DNA of 64,000 nucleotides. Source: Nonomuraea aurantiaca (GTDB taxonomy: Bacteria; Actinomycetota; Actinomycetes; Streptosporangiales; Streptosporangiaceae). The position numbers and the translations under genes were made by a program. This document shows, one piece after another, positions 56,772-64,000 of the stretch. Under the pieces are notes generated by a model. The model ran no database searches. It saw only the letters and a program-made list of their open reading frames with translations, and was not told the origin of the DNA. The stretch spans positions 744,001-808,000 of the forward strand of contig NZ_JAIWNB010000001.1 of assembly GCF_020215705.1 (NCBI RefSeq). Direction: 5' to 3'. Numbering within the stretch: position 1 is the stretch's first letter; every line of letters starts with the position of its first letter.

Positions 56772-58022
56772 GTGACCCTCGCCCTCCACGGTGGTACACC
56801 GGTCCGCTCGGCGCCCTGGCCCGCGTGGCCGCCGCCGCTCGACCCGGCCCAGCGCGCCCTCGTCACCGAGGTCCTGGAGAGCGGCCGGTGGGGAGCCACC
56901 CAGGGCGGTTCCACGGTCACGGACCTGACCGCCGCGTTCGCCCACAGATCCGGCGTGCCGTACGGCGTGGCGGTCGGGAACGCGACACTGGGCCTGTTCG
57001 CCGCGCTGAGAGGCATGGGCGTGGGGCGGGGCGACGAGGTGATCGTGCCCGCCTACACGTTCGTCGCCTCGGCCACGGCGGTGCTCCTCGCCGGCGCCAC
57101 GCCCGTGATCGCCGACGTGGACCCGGCGGACCTGCACCTGTCACCGGAGGCCGTCGAAGCGGCGCTGACGGGCAGAACGGCCGCCATCATGCCCGTCCAC
57201 CTGGCCGGCAGCCCCGCCGACATGGACCCGCTCAACGCGGTGGCGGCCCGCCACGGCCTGGTCGTGGTCGAGGACACCGCCCAGGCGCACGGCGCGACGT
57301 ACAAGGACCGCCCGGTCGGCGGCCTGGGCGACGCCGGGGTGTACAGCTTCCAGGCGAGCAAGGCCATGACGGCGGGGGAGGGCGGCCTGATCGTCTGCCG
57401 CGACGAGACCGCGTACGAGGCGATCTGGTCGGTCTGCAACCTCGGCCGCGAACTCGGCGGCCAGTGGTACGGCCACCCATCGGTCGGCTGGAACCTCCGG
57501 CTCACCGAGATCCAGGCCGCCCTCCTGCTGCCCTGGCTCGACCGCCTCGACGCCGAGATCGACCGCCGCGAGGCTTTCTGTGCCGCCGTCGAACGTGAAC
57601 TGGCCGCCGAGTGGGGTGCGACGCACGGCGGTGAATCGGCGGGTGCGGGCTCGGGCTCGGTGAGTGTGGTGCCGCGGCCACCGGGTACCACCCGGGACTC
57701 CCGCCATCTGCTCATGCTCCGCTTCCACGAGCCAGTGGACCGGGAGTTCCTGCTGGCCGCGATGGCCGCCGAGGGGGTGCCGCTCGAAGGCGGGTACCCG
57801 CCGCTCGGGACGATGGCGGCGCTCGTTCGGGAGGGCGCTCGGGCGGAGCCGTGCCCCGCCGCCGAGGCGGCGGCTCGGGAGGTGGTCTGGGTCCGGCAGT
57901 CGATGCTCATGGACGATCCCCGCCACGCCGCCCACCTGGCTGAAGCCCTGGCCAAGGTGCTGGCCGCCATGCCGCCCGCCGGTGCCGACGGCGCGGCGCC
58001 CGTACGACCTGGCCGGGCGTGA
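56772..58022 (+). CDS. DegT/DnrJ/EryC1-family PLP aminotransferase (second paralogue)
   Basis: 416 residues, GTG start. LALHGGTPVRSAPWPAWPP start, AVGNATLGLFAAL, DEVIVPAYTFVASATAVL, VVEDTAQAHGATYK (Asp at PLP) and FQASKAMTAGEGG with Lys197. Closer to the AHBA-synthase/StsC-like branch than the paralogue at 39302, judging by the GGTPVR start. It acts on a keto-sugar, cyclitol or similar. Last gene of the second propeller-amidohydrolase set; no own GGTC dyad. Confidence 0.92.
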   Translation: MTLALHGGTPVRSAPWPAWPPPLDPAQRALVTEVLESGRWGATQGGSTVTDLTAAFAHRSGVPYGVAVGNATLGLFAALRGMGVGRGDEVIVPAYTFVASATAVLLAGATPVIADVDPADLHLSPEAVEAALTGRTAAIMPVHLAGSPADMDPLNAVAARHGLVVVEDTAQAHGATYKDRPVGGLGDAGVYSFQASKAMTAGEGGLIVCRDETAYEAIWSVCNLGRELGGQWYGHPSVGWNLRLTEIQAALLLPWLDRLDAEIDRREAFCAAVERELAAEWGATHGGESAGAGSGSVSVVPRPPGTTRDSRHLLMLRFHEPVDREFLLAAMAAEGVPLEGGYPPLGTMAALVREGARAEPCPAAEAAAREVVWVRQSMLMDDPRHAAHLAEALAKVLAAMPPAGADGAAPVRPGRA

Positions 58023-58153
58023 CGTCGTGTCGGCCCTGCCCATAGGCGGGACGCCTTGCAGGACCGGATCTACTTTGTAAAGGCGGCGGCCGTCCAGGCC
58101 TCCAAACCCCCCAGGACCGTCATCCGTGCCCGCTTCTACCGGTACGAAGTCCC

Positions 58154-58738
58154 TCAAAGGAGGTGGAAAGGCGGGCCTTGCGCGCAGCCGGGCGGAGTGT
58201 TGTTGCCGCTGACGTCGAAATCGGCGCAGGTGAGGAACAGGTGATTGAATTTGCCGAGCAGGAAGGCCAGGATCCCGACCGCGATGGTGACGGCGATTGC
58301 CCGCAGCCGGTGCAGTTCGGGGAGCTCGGCGTAATCGGGCAGCAGGATTCTCGACAGAAGCCATGCCAGGGCCGGCGCGCCGGCCAGGGTGAGCACCACC
58401 TCGAAGTAGTGGAGGTAGCGAACCCCGTGAGTTCTCGGCGCGATGAAGGCCAGCACGATCCACGCCGAGGGCAGCATCAGGGCGACCCACCCTGCCCAGT
58501 GCAGTGCGCCTCTGACGCGTAGCAGCAGGCCCGAGAGCAGCACCGCCGCGGCCACGGCCCAGATGCCCAGCACGGCGTCGAAGAAGATGGCGTCGTACGC
58601 GCCGAGCGTGAACGCGGGCCACCAGATGGCGAGTGTGCCACCCGCCGATGCCGCCGCGGTGGCCCGGAAAGTGGGGTCGATGTCGGAGAAACCACGCTTC
58701 CCTTTCGGGCTGGGATCGCCGGACGCTCCACCGACCAT
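58154..58738 (-). CDS. Unknown four-helix membrane protein
   Basis: 194 residues from ATG 58738 (GGAG 5 bp ahead); an ATG five codons earlier is less likely. Four to five hydrophobic helices (AIFFDAVLGIWAVAAAVLLS, GWVALMLPSAWIVLAFIAP, VVLTLAGAPALAWLLSRIL, AIAVTIAVGILAFLLG) and a C-terminal tail with two cysteines. No family was recognised. Convergent with the aminotransferase gene. Confidence 0.7.
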   Translation of the reverse strand: MVGGASGDPSPKGKRGFSDIDPTFRATAAASAGGTLAIWWPAFTLGAYDAIFFDAVLGIWAVAAAVLLSGLLLRVRGALHWAGWVALMLPSAWIVLAFIAPRTHGVRYLHYFEVVLTLAGAPALAWLLSRILLPDYAELPELHRLRAIAVTIAVGILAFLLGKFNHLFLTCADFDVSGNNTPPGCAQGPPFHLL

Positions 58739-58857
58739 GTTCACTCCGACCACTCAACACCAGGCACGACGCACGCCCACTGCTCGTCAATATAAAGACG
58801 TGCGGCGCATTCCCGGCCCGGCAACCCACCGGCCTACCGAGAAATGACCATGACACC

Positions 58858-59568
58858 ATGCACTACATGGGACCGTCGCGGATCCTCGCCGTACGACACG
58901 GCGAAAGCGAGGCGAACGCCGCCTACCGGCGGGCGGGCGACACGCCACTCGTCTACGAACGTGGTGACGACGAGGTGACCCTGACGGCCCTGGGGCGGCG
59001 GCAGGCCGGGGCGCTCGGGGAGTTGCTGGGGGCGCTGCCGGAGGAAGAGGCGCCCGAGGTCGTGTGGTGCTCGCCCTACGTGCGTGCGCTCGACACCTGG
59101 GCGAGCGCCTCGAAGGTGTGGCGGACGTTGCCGGTGACGACGGACGAGCGGCTCAGGGATCGGGAGCGGGGGATGCTCGCTCCGTACAACGAGGCGGAGA
59201 TCGGGCGGCGGCATCCCGAGGAGCTGGCGCGGTGGCGGGCGGCGGGGGACTACGACTATCGGCCGCCGGGCGGTGAGTCGGTGGGTGACGTGGCGGTACG
59301 GGTGCGCGCGGCGGTCGGTGAGCTGGGCGCGCGGGCCGCCGGGCGGCGGGTGCTGATCGTCGCGCACGACACGGTGGTGCTGGCCCTGCGGCATGTGATC
59401 GCCGAGACGCCCGATGCCGACGTGGCCGCCATGGCTGAGTTCGCTCCTGTGCTCAACGCGTCGGTCTCGACGTGGCGGGCGCTGGACGGGCGCCTTGAGC
59501 TGCTGTCCTTCAACGACATCGACCACCTGCGGTCCTTTGACGACGTCAACCACCCGCGGTCGTTCTGA
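58858..59568 (+). CDS. Histidine phosphatase (phosphoglycerate-mutase-like)
   Basis: 236 residues from ATG 58858 or 58867; the longer frame is a shadow. ILAVRHGESEANAAYR holds the catalytic RHG, with Arg in RALDTW and His in LIVAHDTVVLALRH. It dephosphorylates a small phosphate ester; the substrate is unknown. The C-terminus repeats FNDIDHLRS/FDDVNHPRS, a 27-bp in-frame duplication (about 59511-59564), before the stop. Confidence 0.9.
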   Translation: MHYMGPSRILAVRHGESEANAAYRRAGDTPLVYERGDDEVTLTALGRRQAGALGELLGALPEEEAPEVVWCSPYVRALDTWASASKVWRTLPVTTDERLRDRERGMLAPYNEAEIGRRHPEELARWRAAGDYDYRPPGGESVGDVAVRVRAAVGELGARAAGRRVLIVAHDTVVLALRHVIAETPDADVAAMAEFAPVLNASVSTWRALDGRLELLSFNDIDHLRSFDDVNHPRSF

Positions 59569-60085
59569 CGAGATCGGCCCGGCCCCGCGTGTCGTCGGCG
59601 TCGAACCATTCCTGCTCGGTGGCGAACCACACGCGCCACCGCGGCTCCAGCTCCGGCCCGTCGCGCTCGATCACCCGGCGCAGCCGCACCTCTTCAGGCG
59701 CCTCCACCCAGATGGTGAACGCCAGGAGGTGGGCCGCCGATCTGCGGGCCGTGCCCACGCCTTCGATGATCAGGACCGGTGCGGCAGGGACCGTGATCAG
59801 GTCGGTGTATTCGCCGCGTACCCAGTCATAACGGCGGAACGCGCCCGGGAGTCCGCGCTGGAGCGGGCGGAGCACCTGCGTGTCGAGGGCGTCGAACCAG
59901 CCGCCGGGGCCCTCGTCCCACGGGACCGGGAAGTCGTCGCTGTGCACCACCTGGCAGCCGAGTTCGGCCGCCAGTTCGCCCGCGTACGTGGTCTTGCCCG
60001 ATCCGGCGGGGCCGTCGACGGCGACCAGCCGGACCGGCCCGCACGACGGATCGAGCGCCTGAATGCGGCGGGCGGGCGATTCCAC
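59546..60085 (-). CDS. Uridine-kinase-like P-loop protein
   Basis: 179 residues from GTG 60085; the long upstream frame shadows the CoA-transferase gene. LVAVDGPAGSGKTTYAGELA (Walker A), VVHSDDFPVPWD and APVLIIEGVGTARR match the uridine kinase/phosphoribulokinase-like group. It phosphorylates a nucleoside or small alcohol. TACCCT ends 7 bp before the GTG, as in leaderless transcripts. Its 3' end overlaps the phosphatase gene by 23 bp. Confidence 0.85.
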   Translation of the reverse strand: MESPARRIQALDPSCGPVRLVAVDGPAGSGKTTYAGELAAELGCQVVHSDDFPVPWDEGPGGWFDALDTQVLRPLQRGLPGAFRRYDWVRGEYTDLITVPAAPVLIIEGVGTARRSAAHLLAFTIWVEAPEEVRLRRVIERDGPELEPRWRVWFATEQEWFDADDTRGRADLVRTTAGG

Positions 60086-60163
60086 GGGTCCCAGGGTAGG
60101 TGAAGGAGACACGCAGCCTGAAAGACTACTCTTTCGCCACGAACGCAATTCTGGAGGCTGACC

Positions 60164-61351
60164 TTGCCCGGACCCCTTGGTGACATCGTGGTGCTGGATC
60201 TGTCCAGGGCCTTGGCGGGCCCGCATGCCGCTCAGATGCTCGGCGATCTCGGCGCGCGGGTGATCAAGGTGGAGCATCCAGATGGAGGGGACGAGTCCCG
60301 GGGCTGGGGGCCGCCCTTTGTCGGGCCGGATCACGATATTTCCACTTATTTTCTGGCGGCGAACCGTAACAAGCAGTCCATCGCCATCGACCTGAAGTCC
60401 GCGGAGGGCAGACAACTCGCCGAGCGCCTGGTACGCCAGAGCGACGTGCTCATCGAGAACTTCCGTACCGGCGTGCTCGACCGCCTCGGCTTCTCCGTCG
60501 AGCGGTTGCACGAGCTCAACCCGCGCCTGGTCATCCTGTCGATCACCGGCTTCGGCCACGACGGGCCCGAGGGCGGCCGGCCGGGCTACGACCAGATCGC
60601 CCAGGGCGAGGCGGGCCTGATGTCGCTGACGGGCCCCTCGCGTGACGAGCCGTACCGTGTGGGCGCGTCCATCGCCGACCTGCTCGCGGGCATCCACGGC
60701 GCGTACGGCGTGACCGGAGCCCTGTACGAGCGCGAGCGGACCGGCAGGGGCCGGGTGGTGCGTACGTCGCTGCTGGCCGCCGTCACCGGTGTGCACTCCT
60801 ACCACGGCACGGCCTGGACCGTGGGCGGCCAGGTGCCCGGCGCGAACGGCAACCACCACGCCTCGATCGCCCCCTACGGCGCCTTCCATTGCGCCGACGG
60901 GATGCTGCAGATCGCGGCGGCCAACGACGGCCAGTGGAAGAAGGTCGCCGCCCTACTGGGCATAAACCCAGATGTGGCTAAATATGCGACGAACAGGGAG
61001 CGATTCGCCCACCGGGATGAGCTGATCGCCGACATGGAGAAGGCTCTGGCCGCGCACGACCGCGGCCACTGGCTGGCCAGGCTCGGCGAGGCGGGAGTGC
61101 CCGCGGGCGCGATCCGTTCGATCGACGAGGTCTACTCCTGGGACCAGACCCGCTCGCAGGGCCTGGTGATCGAGGTGGACCATCCCGTCCTCGGCCGCAT
61201 CGAACTGCCGGGCCCCCCACTGCGCTTCGAAGACGACACAGAGGAGAGTGGCCCCGAAGAGAGTGGCGCCGAGGTGACGCACACCGCGCCGCCCGCCCTG
61301 GGCCAGGACGGCGACGCCGTGCTCAGCTGGCTGGAAGAGCGCGAGGGGTGA
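60164..61351 (+). CDS. CaiB/BaiF CoA-transferase (class III)
   Basis: 395 residues from TTG 60164 with CTGGAGG ahead. GDIVVLDLSRALAGPHAAQM, LGARVIKVEHPDGGDESRGW, DVLIENFRTGVLDRLG and GRPGYDQIAQGEAGLMSLTG (catalytic Asp in GYD) match class III CoA-transferases, which move CoA between carboxylic acids. A 15-bp duplication near the C-terminus gives EESGPEESGAE. It is followed by a carboxyltransferase gene, hinting at acyl-CoA catabolism. Confidence 0.93.
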   Translation: MPGPLGDIVVLDLSRALAGPHAAQMLGDLGARVIKVEHPDGGDESRGWGPPFVGPDHDISTYFLAANRNKQSIAIDLKSAEGRQLAERLVRQSDVLIENFRTGVLDRLGFSVERLHELNPRLVILSITGFGHDGPEGGRPGYDQIAQGEAGLMSLTGPSRDEPYRVGASIADLLAGIHGAYGVTGALYERERTGRGRVVRTSLLAAVTGVHSYHGTAWTVGGQVPGANGNHHASIAPYGAFHCADGMLQIAAANDGQWKKVAALLGINPDVAKYATNRERFAHRDELIADMEKALAAHDRGHWLARLGEAGVPAGAIRSIDEVYSWDQTRSQGLVIEVDHPVLGRIELPGPPLRFEDDTEESGPEESGAEVTHTAPPALGQDGDAVLSWLEEREG

Positions 61352-61421
61352 TGCGGATCCGATGGCACCGGCGGGCGCTCTCGTGCGTCAACATTCCAAC
61401 ATCGCCGGTTAGTAGGGAGCC

Positions 61422-62912
61422 ATGGTGAGCCGTCCGGACGCGCGCACACTGATCGACACGGTCCTCGACGCGGGATCGTGGAAGTCGTGGGACGCGCCGC
61501 CCGCCGATCCGGTGACGCCGGGCTCCTCCTACGCCGACGAGCTGGCCGCGGCCCGCGCCAAGTCCGGTTACGACGAGTCCGTCATCACCGGCGAGGGCCT
61601 GCTCGACGGGCGCCGGGTCGCCGTGGTGGTCTCGGAGTTCTCGTTCATGGCCGGGTCGATCGGGGTGGCGGCGGCCGAGCGGGTCGTGGCCGCGGCCGAG
61701 CGGGCCACCCGTGAGCGGCTGCCGCTGCTGGCCGCGCCCGCATCGGGCGGCACCAGGATGCAGGAGGGCGCGCTCGCGTTCGTGCAGATGGTGAAGATCA
61801 CCGCCGCGGTGCAGGCGCATCGCGCGGCGGGCCTGCCGTTCCTGGTGTATTTGCGGCATCCGACGACCGGCGGGGTGTTCGCGTCGTGGGGCTCGCTCGG
61901 GCATGTCACGGCCGCGGAGCCGGGGGCGCTGATCGGGTTCCTGGGGCCGCGGGTGTTCGAGTCGTTGCACGGCTATCCCTTCCCCGAAGGCGTACAGGTG
62001 GCGGAGAACCTGCACGAGCACGGGCTGGTCGACGCGGTGGTGTCGGCCGAAGACGCGCGCGGGGTGGCGATCAGGGCGCTGTCCGTGCTGTGCGCCGAAC
62101 GTGCCGGGCTGGTCGCCGGCGAGCCGCCCGAGGAGGACCTGCGGCCGGTGGAGGCGTGGGAGGCGATCACCCGCTCGCGCCGCGACGACCGTCCCGGCGC
62201 GCGCACGCTGCTCAAGCTGGCCGCCACCGACGTGACCCCGCTCACCGGCAACGGCGCGGGCGAGAACGAGCCGGGCCTGCTGCTGGCGCTCGCGCGGTTC
62301 GGCAGCGCGCCGGCCGTCGTGCTCGGCCAGGACCGGCGCAGGGCCCGGCCCAGCTCGCCGCTCGGCCCCGGCGGGCTGCGGATGGCCAGGCGCGGCATGC
62401 GGCTGGCCGCCGAGCTGGGGCTGCCCCTGGTCACCGTGATCGACACGGCGGGCGCGGCGCTGTCGAAGGCGGCCGAGGAGGGCGGGCTGGCCGCGGAGAT
62501 CGCCCGCTGCCTGGCCGACCTGGTCATGCTCGACGCGCCGACGGTGTGCCTGCTGCTCGGTGAGGGCGCGGGCGGCGCGGCGCTTGCCCTGCTGCCCGCC
62601 GACCGCGTGCTGTGCGCGCAGCACGCGTGGCTGTCGCCGCTGCCGCCGGAGGGGGCCTCGGCGATCCTCTATCGCAGCGTGGACTTCGCGCCGGAGATCG
62701 CCCAGCAGCAGCGGGTGCGGGCCACCGATCTGCGGCGCGACGGGATCGTCGACCGGGTGATCCCGGAGGTGCCCGACGCCGCGTACGAGCCGCGCGCGTT
62801 CTGCGAGCGGGTGGGACGGGCGCTGGAGTACGAGATCGCCGGGCTGCTGGCGCGGAGCCCGGCGGACCGTCGAGTGGCCCGCCAGGCCCGCTACCGCAAC
62901 CTGGGCGGCTAG
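61422..62912 (+). CDS. Acyl-CoA carboxylase carboxyltransferase-like protein (fused beta-alpha)
   Basis: 496 residues. Crotonase-fold carboxyltransferase halves: N-terminal VVSEFSFMAGSIGVAAAERV, LLAAPASGGTRMQEGALAFVQMVK (oxyanion GG) as in AccD, then a C-terminal AccA-like half with LPLVTVIDTAGAAL and LLLGEGAGGAALALL. No zinc ribbon is seen at the N-terminus. It probably carboxylates an acyl-CoA with a biotin carrier encoded elsewhere. It starts 70 bp after the CoA-transferase. Confidence 0.88.
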   Translation: MVSRPDARTLIDTVLDAGSWKSWDAPPADPVTPGSSYADELAAARAKSGYDESVITGEGLLDGRRVAVVVSEFSFMAGSIGVAAAERVVAAAERATRERLPLLAAPASGGTRMQEGALAFVQMVKITAAVQAHRAAGLPFLVYLRHPTTGGVFASWGSLGHVTAAEPGALIGFLGPRVFESLHGYPFPEGVQVAENLHEHGLVDAVVSAEDARGVAIRALSVLCAERAGLVAGEPPEEDLRPVEAWEAITRSRRDDRPGARTLLKLAATDVTPLTGNGAGENEPGLLLALARFGSAPAVVLGQDRRRARPSSPLGPGGLRMARRGMRLAAELGLPLVTVIDTAGAALSKAAEEGGLAAEIARCLADLVMLDAPTVCLLLGEGAGGAALALLPADRVLCAQHAWLSPLPPEGASAILYRSVDFAPEIAQQQRVRATDLRRDGIVDRVIPEVPDAAYEPRAFCERVGRALEYEIAGLLARSPADRRVARQARYRNLGG

Positions 62913-62932
62913 CCTGGGGCTCGCCAGGCTGG

Positions 62933-64000
62933 TTACCGCGAGGGCTCCTTCGGCTCGTACGTCCAGAGCACGCGGCCGTCGGCGCCGTAGCCGGTGAGCC
63001 GTACGCCCGGCCAGAACAGCCCCTGCTTGGTAGCCGCCTCGGGAACCGGCCCGGCGAACAGTCGCACGCCCTGCCCCCAGGGGTCGGGCACCGTGCTCGC
63101 GGTGGCGTGTCCGCCGTCCTTGAGCGTGATATCGACTTTGGCCGTGCCGGGCAGGGTGAAGCCGTACCACTGCCCCTTATGGGACGACCATTTCAGCGGG
63201 AGCTCCGGGGCGGCGATCATGTCGCTCAGCTTCCCGCCCGGAGCGGGCTGGAAGGAGCCGGGCTGTTCCTTGCCGTCCTTCGTCCACTTGACGCACGCGT
63301 CGGCGTACAGGTGGGCGGTGAGCCCGCCGGCGAAGACGTGGCCGGCGTCCAGGGGCTTCTTGTCGTCCCAGCACCAGGAGCGCTGCCTCGACTCGACCTG
63401 TTCGAGTTGCTTGCCTCGCACCTTGTACACGAAGGCGCCGAGCTTGGCGTCGCGCGGGTACCTGACCCACCACACGGGCGCGGGCAAGTCCTTGCCGCGC
63501 ATCAGGGTGGCGGGGAGGCGACGTCCGTCCTCCATCACCGCCTCGATGGACAGCCAGTCGTCCTCAGCCGCGCCGAAGGCGAGGAAGCTGCCAGGCAGCG
63601 GCAGATAGGTCTGCACCTTGCTGCTGGAGAACCGGCCGAACGGGGGTTCGGGCCGCACCGGGGTGCAACTGCTCGGGTTGTTGCTGTTTGAGCCGGTACC
63701 GCCGGTGGCGCACAGCTGCAGGCCGTCCTCGTAGGGCTGCGTGCCGAACGAGAGCCGTACCGGCCCGTTGCTGAAGTCGTCGGTTCCGGGGACGGTGATG
63801 GGCTCGCCGGTCCGCTTGAAGTTCGACTTCGTCGATGAGGGGCGGGGTGGGAAGTCCTTGCGCCAGAGCTGCTTGCCCGTGGCGTCGTAGCCCGCCACCC
63901 AGCCGCCGGGGGTCCAGTCGAGCGGCGCTAGGCGTGCGAGGGTGAACAGGTTGCGGCCGAGGTTCCACGGATCGGGGCTGCCCTCCAGGGTGATCGGGGC
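62933..64000 (-). CDS. Hypothetical protein, N-terminus beyond the window
   Basis: The frame is open from the TAA at 62933 to the window edge (355 codons seen). It contains YDATGKQLWRKDFPP and a closing TGYGADGRVLWTYEP, motifs like single PQQ/propeller strands, with a Trp-rich mixed region and a cysteine pair (SWCW, DACVKW). It resembles the C-terminal extracellular part of actinomycete membrane or secreted proteins. No catalytic motif was recognised. An internal GTG at 63898 need not be a start. Confidence 0.65.
   Translation of the reverse strand, partial: APITLEGSPDPWNLGRNLFTLARLAPLDWTPGGWVAGYDATGKQLWRKDFPPRPSSTKSNFKRTGEPITVPGTDDFSNGPVRLSFGTQPYEDGLQLCATGGTGSNSNNPSSCTPVRPEPPFGRFSSSKVQTYLPLPGSFLAFGAAEDDWLSIEAVMEDGRRLPATLMRGKDLPAPVWWVRYPRDAKLGAFVYKVRGKQLEQVESRQRSWCWDDKKPLDAGHVFAGGLTAHLYADACVKWTKDGKEQPGSFQPAPGGKLSDMIAAPELPLKWSSHKGQWYGFTLPGTAKVDITLKDGGHATASTVPDPWGQGVRLFAGPVPEAATKQGLFWPGVRLTGYGADGRVLWTYEPKEPSR

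Overview
This is a GC-rich chromosomal window from a filamentous actinomycete. Typical signs are frequent GTG starts, GTGA/ATGA overlaps between neighbouring genes, several apparently leaderless genes, Tat and lipoprotein export signals, and LacI/TetR/MarR one-component regulators next to their targets. The gene content fits Streptosporangiaceae (Nonomuraea-like), but that placement is an inference. I saw no rRNA, tRNA or CRISPR array.

Layout. 1-3.1 kb: the end of a molybdenum hydroxylase (form II CO-dehydrogenase-like) M-S-L operon. 3.15-6.75 kb: an island of visibly lower GC with two cupins, a membrane-anchored alpha-toroid protein and an EEP-family phosphohydrolase. 6.8-15.6 kb: an LRR protein, a lipoprotein, secreted PQQ-type sugar dehydrogenase and jelly-roll proteins, a SsuA/ThiY-type ABC importer and a LacI regulator whose likely operator sits at two of these promoters. 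15.6-20 kb: TetR/FAD-monooxygenase pair, SGNH hydrolase, HIT protein and two gene relics. 20.2-23.6 kb: cytochrome bd oxidase behind a large palindrome, and a polysaccharide deacetylase. 23.7-25.5 kb: a decayed IS200/IS605 element with an intact-looking tnpB. 25.5-30.5 kb: CoxG-like protein, unknown protein, DsbA-like protein, LLM oxidoreductase/MarR pair, thymidine kinase. 30.5-34.7 kb: hydantoinase/oxoprolinase A and B.

34.8-58 kb is the most interesting part. It contains two DapA-superfamily lyases, two DegT-type aminotransferases, a Gfo/Idh-like and an SDR-like oxidoreductase, a carbohydrate-type ABC importer, two secreted beta-propeller proteins, and two pairs of amidohydrolases. In each pair one member keeps its metal ligands and the other has lost them. 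Six copies of an 18-bp dyad (TTWCGGTC-N2-GACCGWAA) overlap recognisable promoters in this region, including the promoter of an unusual three-domain regulator at 38.0-39.3 kb. I read this as one undescribed catabolic or salvage regulon for an amino- or keto-sugar-like compound; the substrate cannot be read from sequence. A large S8 peptidase and its divergent TrmB/LuxR-like regulator sit inside the region but do not carry the dyad.

58-64 kb: membrane protein, histidine phosphatase, uridine-kinase-like P-loop protein, CaiB/BaiF CoA-transferase, a carboxyltransferase-like protein and a truncated hypothetical gene. Across the window, short tandem repeats of 15-30 bp, mostly multiples of three, recur just after or inside gene ends.
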